From: JAJYNJ01 sp963757865
GTDB lineage: Bacteria > Chloroflexota > Limnocylindria > Limnocylindrales > CSP1-4
Assembly: GCA_963757865.1 (NCBI GenBank)
Contig: CAVWSU010000012.1
Span: 1 to 64,000, forward strand
Length of the DNA stretch: 64,000 bases
Direction: 5' to 3'
The stretch's first letter is position 1. Each line of letters starts with the position of its first letter. The translations under genes and the position numbers were made by a program. This document shows positions 18,212 through 26,434 of this stretch, piece after piece. The notes below the pieces were generated by a model, which saw nothing but the letters and a program-made list of their open reading frames with translations, ran no database searches and was not told the origin of the DNA.

Positions 18212-18252
18212 GATAAGCGGCGGTCAACGCCGGACGACGTTCATTCGCGGCA
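18212..18252 (+). repeat. 41-bp direct repeat, left copy
   Basis: It starts GATAAGCGGCGGTCAACGCC and matches 20463-20503 at 38 of 41 positions. It lies just upstream of the GT87 start. The two copies bracket the secreted beta-propeller gene. Confidence 0.85.
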
Positions 18253-18531
18253 GCACGAGCGTGCTGACCACATCGGCCTCGCATGCATCCCTTGCCCGGC
18301 CGTGAGTGGGAGCCACGTGACCGCCGGGCCGCGAAGCGAACGCCCGGACCGGATGTTGATCTTCGGGTCATTCGGCACTGGTGGCCAGGTCAACCCAACG
18401 CAAGATGTCCCGGTACACGGGGGGCATAGACGCGCGGTCCACGCCCTGGCCGCCTCGACCGCGCCGAGCCACTGGCGAAACCGACCCGCCGCACACCGGG
18501 CCTGCGCCCGGTGTCGGGAGGGGGCAGAACG
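18253..18531. other. Intergenic region upstream of the beta-propeller gene
   Basis: About 280 bp without a supported gene, between the divergent GT87 and beta-propeller genes. A GGGAGGGG ribosome site (18516-18523) precedes GTG 18532. I see no clear promoter hexamers. Confidence 0.5.
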
Positions 18532-20445
18532 GTGGACCAGGACAGGCGCGGCAGGCGGACAGCGCCGTCGGTGGTGCTGGTGGCAGCGGCCATTCTCGCG
18601 ACGACCCTGGTCGTGGTCGTTCCCGGTGCGGCGAGCGCAGCCACGATCAGCGCCGCCTGGGGAGCGAAAGTCGGGAGCGCCGGCGCCAACGGCACGGCCA
18701 CCCTGCAGGCATACACGACGGGGACGGGCGCGCTGGCGCTGAAGCTCGCGAAGCTGCCTGCTTCCTCGAGCATGGCGGTCACCATCTACAAGGGCACGTG
18801 CGGATCGGTCGGCGCAGTGCTCGTCAAGTTGCCTCTGATCCGGACGACCAGCGCCGGCAAGGCCGCTCGCACAAGCAGCCTCACGGCCTCCCAGGTCAGG
18901 GTGATCTCCAACGCCACGGCCGGAACCGGCAGGATCGCCATCCGGATCGGAACCGGCCGGACCGCAAAATGCGGGCTCTTTGCCGCGTCGGCCGTCGCAC
19001 CCTACGTCGCCGCCGGTGTCACGGTCGGCTCACACCCCGGTGGCGTGGTGATCGCCCCCTCCGGCGTGTGGATCACCAGCTGGTGGGAGAACACCCTCGC
19101 CCGCATCGACCCTTCGACGAACCACGTGCTCCAGACGCTTCCACTGCAGCTGACCCTGCAGGACGGCGTCGACGCGATCGCGTGGGGAGCGGGCTCGCTC
19201 TGGGTGACTGTCATGCGCGAGGACGCGAGCGGGAACTCCGCGCCGGGCTCACTGCTGCGGGTCGATGCGGCGACCGGCCAGGTGCTTGCGACCGTGCCCG
19301 TCGGCCGTGAGCCGGCGGACGTCGCCGTGGCCGGCAACACGGTCTGGGTGACCACATATGACGATGGCTCGCTGACACGAATCGACGCGGCCACCAACAC
19401 CGTCGCGGCGACACTGCCGGTCTGTCCGAAGCCGATCGGGGTCGTCTCTGCGTTCGGCAGCACCTGGGTCTCCTGCGACGAGGGCCGCGTGGTCCGCGTC
19501 GATCCGGCGACCAACAGCGTCGTCACGACGATCCAGACCCAGGAGAACGGGGGATTCATCGCGGCCAGCCCGACGGCGATCTGGGTGACGAATGCCGGAC
19601 ACATGGACGCGGCGGACGGCAGCGCAACCAGGATCGATCCGACCTCCAACAGCGTCGTGGCCAACGTCACAGTGGGCTCCTACCCTCAGCGGATCGCCTA
19701 CGCAGCGGGCAGCCTCTGGATCGGTCTGTACGACGTCGCAAGCGTCGTCCGCGTCAACGCAACGACGAACACCGTGATGGCCCGGATCACCGTGAGCGCC
19801 CCCGTGACCGGGATCGCTGCCACCGACAGGATGGTCTGGGCAGCTCATCGGGCCGTCGGCGTGACGTCGACGGGAACCTCCGGGCGCCTGACGCGAATCA
19901 ACTACAGCGGGATGGCACAGGGCCCGATGGAAACGCCCAGGTTCCCGCCCTCGTCGCCTCCACCGCCCACCGCGTCGCCAGTCCCATCCGCCTCGCCGCC
20001 GGCGTCGCCCGGGACTGGTGGCACCCTGTACGCCGACACCTACGTCATGCTTGCGCTCCCGCCCGGATGGGGCCCCAGCGTGGCCGGTTCGGATCCCGGT
20101 ACCACCCGGTTCGTGGGCCCCGGGGGGCAAGCGCTCGCCATGTCTTCGTCGGCGACCGCGATGTCACTCGACACGCTGACCGCGCTCGCGATCGCGACGG
20201 CCAAGGCGAACCTCGGGATTGACCCCGAGGCCAATGACGCGATCACGATCGGCGGCGCTCCGGGCAGGATGCTGACCTTCCACGAGAATTCGGGCGCCGT
20301 TGGCGTGTTCATGCTTCAGGCCGTCACCGTCCACAACGGACGTGGCTACATCTTCCTGTACGGCAATTGGGCGGGCACCGAGAGCGCGGACCGGGCGCTC
20401 TTTGTGACGATCCTCAACTCGGTCTCGTTCATGAGCGCGGGGTAG
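18532..20445 (+). CDS. Secreted beta-propeller protein with C-terminal PsbP-like domain
   Basis: The protein of about 637 residues begins with a signal peptide (basic start, then VLVAAAILATTLVVVVPGAA, cut near ASA). A small beta domain (about 35-155) is followed by a YncE/Vgb-like propeller whose blades repeat the pattern of a strand plus RIDxxTNxVxxT (TRIDAATNTV, VRVDPATNSV, TRIDPTSNSV, VRVNATTNTV). A Pro/Ser linker (about 475-500) leads to a C-terminal domain like PsbP/LpqN (LALPPGWGPS). No sortase motif or TM anchor is seen. GTG 18532 fits the ribosome site. A binding or surface role is likely; the ligand is unknown. Confidence 0.7.
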   Translation: MDQDRRGRRTAPSVVLVAAAILATTLVVVVPGAASAATISAAWGAKVGSAGANGTATLQAYTTGTGALALKLAKLPASSSMAVTIYKGTCGSVGAVLVKLPLIRTTSAGKAARTSSLTASQVRVISNATAGTGRIAIRIGTGRTAKCGLFAASAVAPYVAAGVTVGSHPGGVVIAPSGVWITSWWENTLARIDPSTNHVLQTLPLQLTLQDGVDAIAWGAGSLWVTVMREDASGNSAPGSLLRVDAATGQVLATVPVGREPADVAVAGNTVWVTTYDDGSLTRIDAATNTVAATLPVCPKPIGVVSAFGSTWVSCDEGRVVRVDPATNSVVTTIQTQENGGFIAASPTAIWVTNAGHMDAADGSATRIDPTSNSVVANVTVGSYPQRIAYAAGSLWIGLYDVASVVRVNATTNTVMARITVSAPVTGIAATDRMVWAAHRAVGVTSTGTSGRLTRINYSGMAQGPMETPRFPPSSPPPPTASPVPSASPPASPGTGGTLYADTYVMLALPPGWGPSVAGSDPGTTRFVGPGGQALAMSSSATAMSLDTLTALAIATAKANLGIDPEANDAITIGGAPGRMLTFHENSGAVGVFMLQAVTVHNGRGYIFLYGNWAGTESADRALFVTILNSVSFMSAG

Positions 20446-20462
20446 GTGCCTGCGGTACGAAC

Positions 20463-20503
20463 GATAAGCGGCGGTCAACGCCGGGCGACGATCATCCGCG
20501 GCA
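20463..20503 (+). repeat. 41-bp direct repeat, right copy
   Basis: Matches 18212-18252 at 38 of 41 positions and ends at the A of the comF start codon, so it may carry comF leader signals. The left copy would then be the ancestral or duplicated leader across the inserted gene. Confidence 0.85.
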
Positions 20504-21156
20504 TGGCCGTGCTGCTCGATCTCGTCTTGCCGCCGCGCTGCCCGGGCTGCGGCGTCGAGGGGGCCCCGATCTGCGCCCGGTGCATGCGTCCGCTGGAGCG
20601 ACGCCTGGACGAGCCGCCGGGGCTTCCGATCGGGCTCCCCGGCGACCTGCCCGACGGCCTGGCCCAGCTCGAGTGGTGTGCGGCGTTCACGGGACCCGTT
20701 CGCGCGGCGCTCCTCGCGCTCAAGTACGACGGCGAGCGGCGCGTCGCCGAGCCGCTGGGCCGGGTTGCCGCCAGGCGGTGGGAGCGCGCCGGGGTGGGAG
20801 GCGAGGTGATGGTCCCCGTCCCCATCCACGCCGATCGCCTCCGGACGCGCGGCTACGACCAGGCAGAGCTGCTGGCGCGGGTCGTGGCCAGGGAGCTGCG
20901 CCTGCCCATGGTCCCGGCCGTCGTGCGCGCCACCGCCACCACGGCGCAGTACCGGCTGGACCGTGCCGGCAGGGCCGTCAACGTCGGGCATGCGTTCGCC
21001 AGCCGGCGAGAGCACCTCGGCCACGTGCGAGGGCGCCATGTCGTGCTGGTCGACGACATCGTCACCACGGGCTCGACGCTCAGCGGGTGCGCGGCGGCCC
21101 TGTACGCCGCCGGGGCCCGGTGCGTGTCGGCCCTCACCATCGCCCGGGAGCGGTGA
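20503..21156 (+). CDS. comF: ComF family phosphoribosyltransferase-like protein
   Basis: The 217-residue protein starts with LDLVLPPRCPGCGVEGAPIC, a zinc-ribbon with four Cys (CxxC, CxxC), and ends with the PRTase fold and PRPP-loop VLVDDIVTTGSTLSGC. ComF proteins support DNA uptake and single-strand DNA handling in competent bacteria, although no other com gene is seen here. ATG 20503 is favoured because the zinc ribbon follows at once, and it abuts the 41-bp repeat. An upstream in-frame start at 20446 would place repeat sequence in the protein. Confidence 0.85.
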   Translation: MAVLLDLVLPPRCPGCGVEGAPICARCMRPLERRLDEPPGLPIGLPGDLPDGLAQLEWCAAFTGPVRAALLALKYDGERRVAEPLGRVAARRWERAGVGGEVMVPVPIHADRLRTRGYDQAELLARVVARELRLPMVPAVVRATATTAQYRLDRAGRAVNVGHAFASRREHLGHVRGRHVVLVDDIVTTGSTLSGCAAALYAAGARCVSALTIARER

Positions 21157-21296
21157 GGCACGGGCGACGCCGCACGTGGGGGTCCAGGGGCTTCGGCCTG
21201 CCCCGACCTGCGACTTTCGGCGGGCGGGTCGGGTACTTCGAAACCTCGGGAGAGGCGGCTTGCCGGCAGTAGAATCGGCGCGCAAGGAGGTCAGCC

Positions 21297-21879
21297 GTGC
21301 GAACGACCGTCAAAGGCAAGAACCTCGACGTCCTCGATCGCGACCGCCAGCTACGCCGAGCAGAAGATGCAGCGGCTCTCGCGCCTCCTCGACGACCGCA
21401 GCGAGGTCATCGTGGAGTACTCGGTCGAGCACAACCGGAGCGCGGACCAGACCCACATCGCGGAGCTGACGCTCCTCCTGGACGGGCAACCGGTAAGGGG
21501 GGTCGCACGCGCCGCCACGTTCCGGTCGGCGATGGACGCGGCGGTCGACAAGCTCGAGCACCTGGCGGTCGAACACAAGGAACGGCCCCGGACACGCAGC
21601 CGCTCGGAACAGGCCAAGACCATCCTGCGCTCGCTTGCGGAAGACAACCCCGGGCCGCCCGATCGGGACGGCCGGACGATCGTCAAGGTGAAGCGCTTCG
21701 CGATCGAGCCGATGTTCGAGGAAGATGCGGTAGCGCGGATGGAGGAGCTCGGCCACACGTTCTTCCTGTTCGTGAACGCGGAGAACGAACGGCTGGCCCT
21801 GCTCTACCGGCGGCGCGACGGCGACTTCGGCATGATCGAGCCGACGATCGGGGGGGCGTACACGCCGGGCAGGAAGTAG
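21297..21879 (+). CDS. hpf: Long-form ribosome hibernation promoting factor, frameshifted
   Basis: GTG 21297 with AAGGAGG (21284-21290) begins RTTVKGKNLDVLDRDR. One extra C near 21348 then shifts the frame; removing it gives SYAEQKMQRLSRLLDDRSEV, the expected HPF helix. The N-terminal S30AE domain is followed by a linker and the C-terminal dimerisation domain (about 130-190: FAIEPMFEEDAVARMEELGH, then FFLFVNAENERLALLYRR). Long HPF pairs 70S ribosomes into inactive 100S dimers in stationary phase. A TAGAAT hexamer at 21270 is a likely -10. Apart from the shift it is a normal family member. Confidence 0.85.
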
Positions 21880-21927
21880 GCGCCGCCCGGTAGCCATGGC
21901 GGCCGGCCGACCCGCGCACCTACCGGA

Positions 21928-21933
21928 TACCAT
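21928..21933 (+). promoter_or_regulatory. -10 hexamer of nfo (probably leaderless)
   Basis: TACCAT ends 6 nt before the ATG at 21940, too close for a ribosome site, so transcription should begin at or next to the start codon. Confidence 0.4.
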
Positions 21934-21939
21934 CGGCCC

Positions 21940-22905
21940 ATGCACACCGATCCCCTTGCGGCCCTGGCCGGTCGTCGCGTCGGCGCGCACCTGCCGCTCG
22001 CCGGCGGGATGGTCAAGGCCGTCGACCGAGCGCGCGCGATCGGCGCAACCTGCCTGCAGGTCTTCGCGGACAACCCGACCGCGTGGCGGCGCAGGACGGC
22101 GCCACCGCACGATCTGCCGGCGTTCCGCGCTCGCCTGGTCGAGGACGACGTGCTCCCGCTCGCCGTCCACGGGCCCTACCTGCTGAACCTGGCGGCCTCG
22201 GACGACACGATCTGGCACCGCACGATCGACGCCCTGGTCGCCGAGCTCCGGATGGCCGAGCTGTACGGCGCCGCGTTCCTGAACGTGCACATCGGATCGC
22301 ACCGGGGCCACGGGGCCGTGGTGGGCGTCGACCGCATCGCGGCGGCGGTACGCCGGACCCTCGACGAGGTGACGGCGAGTCCCGGAAGCCCGTTGCTGGT
22401 GCTCGAGAACTCGGCCGGCGGCGGCGACGGACTCGGTGGCACGGTCGAGGAACTCGGCGAGATCCTCGAGGCGATCGGGGCCGCGGGCGTCGATACGGGC
22501 CGGGTGGCGTTCTGCCTGGACACGGCGCATGCGTGGGGAGCCGGCTACGAGATCTGCGAGCCCGACGAGGTCGATCGGCTGCTTGGGCGGCTGGAGGGGG
22601 CGCTCGGTGCCGGGCGGATCGCGATGGTCCACCTGAACGATTCGAAGGCCGACCTGGGCTCGCATGCCGACCGGCACGAGCACATCGGCGCGGGCGGCAT
22701 CGGCCCCGCGGGCATGCGGCGCCTGCTGCTGCACCCGGCGCTCGAGCATGTGCCGTTCTACCTGGAGACGCCGGGGATGGACGAGGGCTTCGACGCGGTG
22801 AACATGGAGCGCGTCCGGCTGATCCTCCGCCGCGAGCCGCTTCCCGAGCTGCCGGCGCACGCGGCCCACGCCAGGGGGGCCCGCTCGCGCACGGCCCCCG
22901 ACTGA
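21940..22905 (+). CDS. nfo: Endonuclease IV (apurinic/apyrimidinic endonuclease)
   Basis: The 321-residue TIM-barrel protein keeps the metal ligands of Nfo: His in VHGPYLLNLA, His in NVHIGSH, Glu in LVLENSAG, Asp and His in CLDTAHAWGAGY, His in MVHLNDSKA, Asp and His in ADRHEHIG, and Glu in YLETPG. The enzyme cuts DNA 5' to abasic sites in base-excision repair using three zinc ions. The last 35 residues are a basic extension. The ATG follows a TACCAT hexamer by 6 nt. Neighbours give no operon context. Confidence 0.92.
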   Translation: MHTDPLAALAGRRVGAHLPLAGGMVKAVDRARAIGATCLQVFADNPTAWRRRTAPPHDLPAFRARLVEDDVLPLAVHGPYLLNLAASDDTIWHRTIDALVAELRMAELYGAAFLNVHIGSHRGHGAVVGVDRIAAAVRRTLDEVTASPGSPLLVLENSAGGGDGLGGTVEELGEILEAIGAAGVDTGRVAFCLDTAHAWGAGYEICEPDEVDRLLGRLEGALGAGRIAMVHLNDSKADLGSHADRHEHIGAGGIGPAGMRRLLLHPALEHVPFYLETPGMDEGFDAVNMERVRLILRREPLPELPAHAAHARGARSRTAPD

Positions 22906-23032
22906 CGGGCGAGGAACGGCCCGCCGGCCCGTCCAGCCTTGACGCGACCTTTCGATCGACCTTGCAGGGGTGGAGCGAGCGGGTCATGCGCCAGGTACGA
23001 ACGGGCTATACCGGTGCGCGCACGCGACGGCC

Positions 23033-23518
23033 ATGATGCGCAGCATGAGCGTGCAGGATCCGCGGGGTTTCAACGAGTGGCTGCGCGCCCAGCTCAAGGC
23101 GAAGCGGATGTCGCAGCGCCAGCTGGCGCAGCAGGCGGGCGTGGACCACTCCACGATCTCCCGACTGGTCCGGGGCGACCGGACCCCTTCCCTCGGCACG
23201 GCGACGAAGCTCGCGCGCGGACTGCGCGAGATCCGTGACGAGTCCGACTCGCCCGCCTACTTCGGGCAGGTGAGCGCGACCACCACCACGAACCCGACCG
23301 CCAGGGTGGAGTACGCCCTGCGGGCGGACGACGTCCTGTCCGAGGCGCATGTGCGCCAGGTCATGGACTACTACCTGGCCGTGCGCGCCCGCCGCAACCT
23401 CGCGAACGGCGGCGGAGGCGGCCTCCGGCCTCCGATCCTGATGCGCTCTGCGCCCGGCTCGACGAGTCGCGCGGTGGGTGGCGCCCTCAGCGGACGTCGC
23501 TCCCCGGAGAGCGCCTGA
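23033..23518 (+). CDS. XRE-family transcriptional regulator
   Basis: The 161-residue protein has an XRE helix-turn-helix at about residues 12-65 (LKAKRMSQRQLAQQAGVDHS, then RLVRGDRTPSLGTATKLA). A middle region with ARVEYALRADDVLSEAHVRQ and VMDYYLAVRARRN resembles a short dimerisation helix. The tail is Gly/Pro-rich. Three in-frame ATGs (23033, 23036, 23045) are possible starts. It converges with the small minus-strand operon at 23.6-24.4 kb across a hairpin terminator. Target genes are unknown. Confidence 0.7.
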   Translation: MMRSMSVQDPRGFNEWLRAQLKAKRMSQRQLAQQAGVDHSTISRLVRGDRTPSLGTATKLARGLREIRDESDSPAYFGQVSATTTTNPTARVEYALRADDVLSEAHVRQVMDYYLAVRARRNLANGGGGGLRPPILMRSAPGSTSRAVGGALSGRRSPESA

Positions 23519-23583
23519 CGCGTCCTCTCGAACCACAGAACCGCAGCGTCCGGGTTCCTCCTCCCCCGGCCGTCGCGACCCAC

Positions 23584-23617
23584 GGATGCCGGCCCCTCCC
23601 GAACAGGGCCGGCATCC
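23584..23617. terminator. Bidirectional hairpin terminator
   Basis: GGATGCCGGCCC (23584-23595) pairs perfectly with GGGCCGGCATCC (23606-23617) around a 10-nt loop. The 12-bp stem lies between convergent genes ending at 23518 and 23639 and can serve both. Confidence 0.75.
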
Positions 23618-23638
23618 GGCTGTCCGGGGATCGGCACG

Positions 23639-24106
23639 TCAGTCGATGGACCGAAGACCGCGGCAGTCGATCGAGCGTCCGTCCGCGTACTGCGCCTCGA
23701 ATTCCTCGTGCGCTGCGAGCAGGTCCACCTCGACGGCTTCGAAATGGTGCCCTGCGCCACCCCCGTCGGGGAGCACGCATACCGCATGTGGGGTCGGCTC
23801 GGATCCTGACAACGGGTGGAGATGGTAGCCGCGCCGCCCGCCCGCGCGCAGGTCGAGATAGTCGTAGTCGTACCGGATCCTGACCCAGCCCAGCTGCGTG
23901 AGCCGCCACCATTCCTGGTAGCGGAAATGGGCCTCGTCCGGGAGACCGGATTCTCCGACCTGGCCCGGCACGACGACATCCACGACGAGCTTGCGCACCG
24001 TCGCGCGGGCACCCAGATCCTGGAGTTCGACGCGACCGAGACGGTCGAACCGCGAGTAGAGGTCATCCCTGCGCTGGTTGAAGGCGCGGGACGACAGTGG
24101 TCTCAC
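23639..24106 (-). CDS. Uncharacterised 155-residue protein in HTH-linked operon
   Basis: I do not recognise this family with certainty. The protein is soluble, rich in Arg, Asp and aromatic residues, with a core WWRLTQLGWVRIRYDYDYLD, then a His-rich turn (GYHLHPL) and HHFEAVEVDLLAAHEEFEAQ before the end. The pattern of paired Tyr/Asp strands, a His turn and an acidic C-terminal helix recalls TumE/DUF6516 toxins only loosely. Its GTG start overlaps the upstream HTH gene stop (GTGA), so the two are translationally coupled. A toxin-antitoxin role is possible but unproven. Confidence 0.5.
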   Translation of the reverse strand: MRPLSSRAFNQRRDDLYSRFDRLGRVELQDLGARATVRKLVVDVVVPGQVGESGLPDEAHFRYQEWWRLTQLGWVRIRYDYDYLDLRAGGRRGYHLHPLSGSEPTPHAVCVLPDGGGAGHHFEAVEVDLLAAHEEFEAQYADGRSIDCRGLRSID

Positions 24107-24369
24107 GCGGGCACGGTCTCCTCGGCGGAGGGCTCGTCGGCCACATCCTGCTCGACATGCGCGTCCGGCTCGACCGACATGGACGAGGGAGCCAGGCGCT
24201 CGGGCTCGAGCAGGCCGATGACGGCGCGCGCGGGGATGCGGTAGGTGCGCTCCGACAGCTTCACCGCATAGAGGCGGCCTGTTGCGATGTAGTTCAGGAT
24301 CGTGGAGGGATGGAGGCTGGCGAGCTCCGCGACTTCGTGGGGCGAGTAGAACGACTTCGTGATCTCCAC
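24103..24369 (-). CDS. MerR/excisionase-type HTH protein
   Basis: The 88-residue protein has a winged HTH of the excisionase/MerR type (about residues 7-55): YSPHEVAELASLHPSTILNY, then IATGRLYAVKL and YRIPARAVIGLLE. The C-terminal 30 residues are acidic. GTG 24369 has an AGGAG ribosome site. A TTGACA promoter with nested inverted repeats lies just upstream, which suggests autoregulation. It is coupled by a GTGA overlap to the unknown 155-residue gene. No integrase is nearby, so an excisionase role is unlikely; an antitoxin/repressor role is plausible. Confidence 0.7.
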   Translation of the reverse strand: MEITKSFYSPHEVAELASLHPSTILNYIATGRLYAVKLSERTYRIPARAVIGLLEPERLAPSSMSVEPDAHVEQDVADEPSAEETVPA

Positions 24370-24381
24370 CGGCGGGCTCCT

Positions 24382-24450
24382 AACTTCGGTATACGTGACG
24401 ATACCGCATAGCCCGAAGTTGTCAATGTCCCGTCGGGAACGCCCGAAGTT
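24382..24450 (-). promoter_or_regulatory. Promoter with nested inverted repeats upstream of HTH operon
   Basis: On the minus strand TTGACA (24425-24420), a 16-bp spacer and TATCGT (24403-24398) form a promoter. AACTTCGG (24382-24389) and CCGAAGTT (24413-24420) are inverted repeats that enclose the inner pair GGTAT/ATACC (24388-24392, 24401-24405). CCGAAGTT recurs at 24443-24450. The outer arms flank the -10, and the 24413-24420 arm abuts and overlaps the -35 by one base, as for a repressor operator. Confidence 0.65.
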
Positions 24451-24483
24451 GCCTCGTCCCGGCCGGTTTCCCTGCCTCCGGGG

Positions 24484-25707
24484 TCAGATCCCGGGCCCGC
24501 CCCTGGCCGGCGCCGGTGACGTCGTGACGTCGCCGTCGCGAGCAGCGCGCGCGGCGCGACCCTTGGTCTTCGGCGAGAGGACGTAGACGAGGCTGCCGAG
24601 CACGACCACGGAGAGCACGCTGATCGCCCGGTCGACGACCGTGATCGCGAGCGCCTGGTTGGTCGGCACGTGGTACACGGCCGTGAGCAGGCCGACGACG
24701 GCGCCCTCCACGAAGCCCAGGCCGGCCGGTGTCAGCGGGATCGCCGTCAGCAGCGAGGCCGAGAACGCAACGAAGGCCACGCCGCTCATGCCCATGTGCA
24801 CGTCCGTGAACCCGAGCGCCATGATCACGAGGTAGAGGCGCCCGGCCTCCGTGGCCCAGATCGCGAGCGTGACGAGACCGATCACCGGGATCTGGCGCGC
24901 ACCGATGCCGAAGACGCCCTCCTCGAACCGCTCGTAGAGGTCGACCACGCGGGCCGGCACGGGGAAGATGTCGAGGAGGCGGCGGCCGAAGTTGCGCAGC
25001 GTGAACAGCGCGACGGCGAGCAGGCCGATCAGCACGAAGCCGAGCACGAAGATGATCTGGACCTCGCGCGGCATGCCGGACCGGAAGCTCCAGAAGCCGG
25101 CCGCGAGGCCCAGCAACACGATCGCGAACAGGTCGAAGATGCGCTCGATGAAGACCGTGCCCAGCGTCCGGCTGAGCGAGACGGCGAAGTTCAGCCGGAG
25201 GAGCCACGCGCGATAGATGTCGCCGAGCTTGGCCGGGACGACGCAGTTCACCAGCCAGCTGATGAAGATGATCTCCGTCGAGTCGCGCTCCGAGACCTCC
25301 GTGCCGGCGGCGTGGAGCAGCAGCTTCCAGCGCAGGCCGCGGAGCGGGAAGCCGGCGTAGTACACCGCAAACGCCGCGAGCAGCAGCAGGGGGTTGGCGC
25401 CCAGGATCAGGCCGGGCAGCCGGTCGAGCTTGAAGCCGGGGAGGCTGATCACCAGCAGGATCAGCACCAGGATCGGGACGAGGATCGACACCACCGTCCG
25501 TGGCTGTCGGAGGCGCCGCCCGATCGAGATCTGCTCGGCCGATACCTCCGGACCCGCAGCGGCATCCGCCGACGGGGCGTCCACAGACGCGCCCGCCGCC
25601 CCGCCCGCCAGTGCGATCGGGTCCGCCGGAGCGATCGGGGCCCCCGATGCGATGTGGTCGGTTGTCGGGAACTCCTGCCCGCCGTCCGGCTCGTGCGGCG
25701 CCGTCAC
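24484..25707 (-). CDS. YbhN/UPF0104 family (LPG synthase-like TM domain) membrane protein
   Basis: The 407-residue protein starts with a 65-residue Ala/Pro/Gly-rich hydrophilic segment, then about eight TM helices of the lysylphosphatidylglycerol synthase TM fold, with FPLRGLRWKLLL, FISWLVNCVVPAKLGDIYRA and PLTPAGLGFVEGAVVGLL as family landmarks. It lacks the LPG-synthase catalytic domain, so it is more likely a lipid flippase-like or transport protein. GTG 25707 overlaps the PHP gene stop (GTGA), so the two are coupled. The substrate is unknown. Confidence 0.8.
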   Translation of the reverse strand: MTAPHEPDGGQEFPTTDHIASGAPIAPADPIALAGGAAGASVDAPSADAAAGPEVSAEQISIGRRLRQPRTVVSILVPILVLILLVISLPGFKLDRLPGLILGANPLLLLAAFAVYYAGFPLRGLRWKLLLHAAGTEVSERDSTEIIFISWLVNCVVPAKLGDIYRAWLLRLNFAVSLSRTLGTVFIERIFDLFAIVLLGLAAGFWSFRSGMPREVQIIFVLGFVLIGLLAVALFTLRNFGRRLLDIFPVPARVVDLYERFEEGVFGIGARQIPVIGLVTLAIWATEAGRLYLVIMALGFTDVHMGMSGVAFVAFSASLLTAIPLTPAGLGFVEGAVVGLLTAVYHVPTNQALAITVVDRAISVLSVVVLGSLVYVLSPKTKGRAARAARDGDVTTSPAPARGGPGI

Positions 25708-26427
25708 GCGCCGGCCCTCCGGCCGTTCCCGCGCATCCGCTGCACCGCCTTCGCGAACGGCATGAAGCCGCGCACGAGGAACGAGGCGCGCTGCATGACG
25801 AGCGCGGGACCCGCGACCGACGCCAGCGCGACCCGCATCTCCTCCGCCGACGTGATCGGCCCGGCGAGCACGGTGTACGCGATGCCGACCTCCATGATCG
25901 TGTGCGCGTCGGACACGGCGACGCCCGGCAGACCGTGCTCGTGCGCGAAGCGGGCGGCACGCTCGTTGGAATCGCCGAACGGGACGCGCGCGTTGTACGC
26001 CTCGACGTAGTCGACCAGCGGTGCGATCCGCTCGAGCCGGTCGGTGCCGTCCTTCGCCGCGGAGCCCCGGAAGCGGTCGAACGGATGCGGGATTCCGGCC
26101 AGGCCGCCCTGCCCGTGGATCCGCGCGATCGTCTCCTCGGCCGTCAGCCCGGAAGGGATAGCCTCGTGGATCCAGGTCGCGACGATGTCGCCGTCGAGCG
26201 AGCGGACCTCCTCGCCCACGATCACGGTGATTCCGTCCGGCGCGCGGGCCTGCACCTCGATGGCGCCGTCGACGCGGTCGTGATCGGTGATGGCGAGGTG
26301 GGTGATGCCCTCGCTCGGCGGCCTTCGCAACCACCCGGTCGGGGTCGCTCAGGGAATCGAACGACCGGCCGGTGTGGCAGTGGAGGTCGACGAAGCACCG
26401 CTCCACGGGCGCGGGGCCGCCATTCAC
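25704..26427 (-). CDS. PHP-domain metal-dependent phosphoesterase, frameshifted
   Basis: The start reads FVDLHCHTGRSFDSLSDPDR, the first PHP motif (HxH). A run of C on the plus strand at 26308-26310 carries one extra base; with it removed the protein continues KAAERGITHLAITDHDRVDG (second motif), TVIVGEEVRS, GIPHPFDRFR and VSDAHTIMEVG, giving the usual PHP metal-binding set. Such proteins hydrolyse nucleotides or other phosphoesters. It lies 7 nt after mreB and is coupled to the YbhN-type gene. The break in a homopolymer favours a sequence error. Confidence 0.8.
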
Positions 26428-26434
26428 GCGGGCC

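Noticed and set aside
23519..23560. Minus-strand GGTTCGAGA as a tRNA T-loop
   Set aside because: The flanking bases do not form a T-stem and no acceptor or anticodon stem fits.
24103..24369. Phage excisionase
   Set aside because: No integrase, att-like repeat or other phage gene is nearby; a regulator role fits better.
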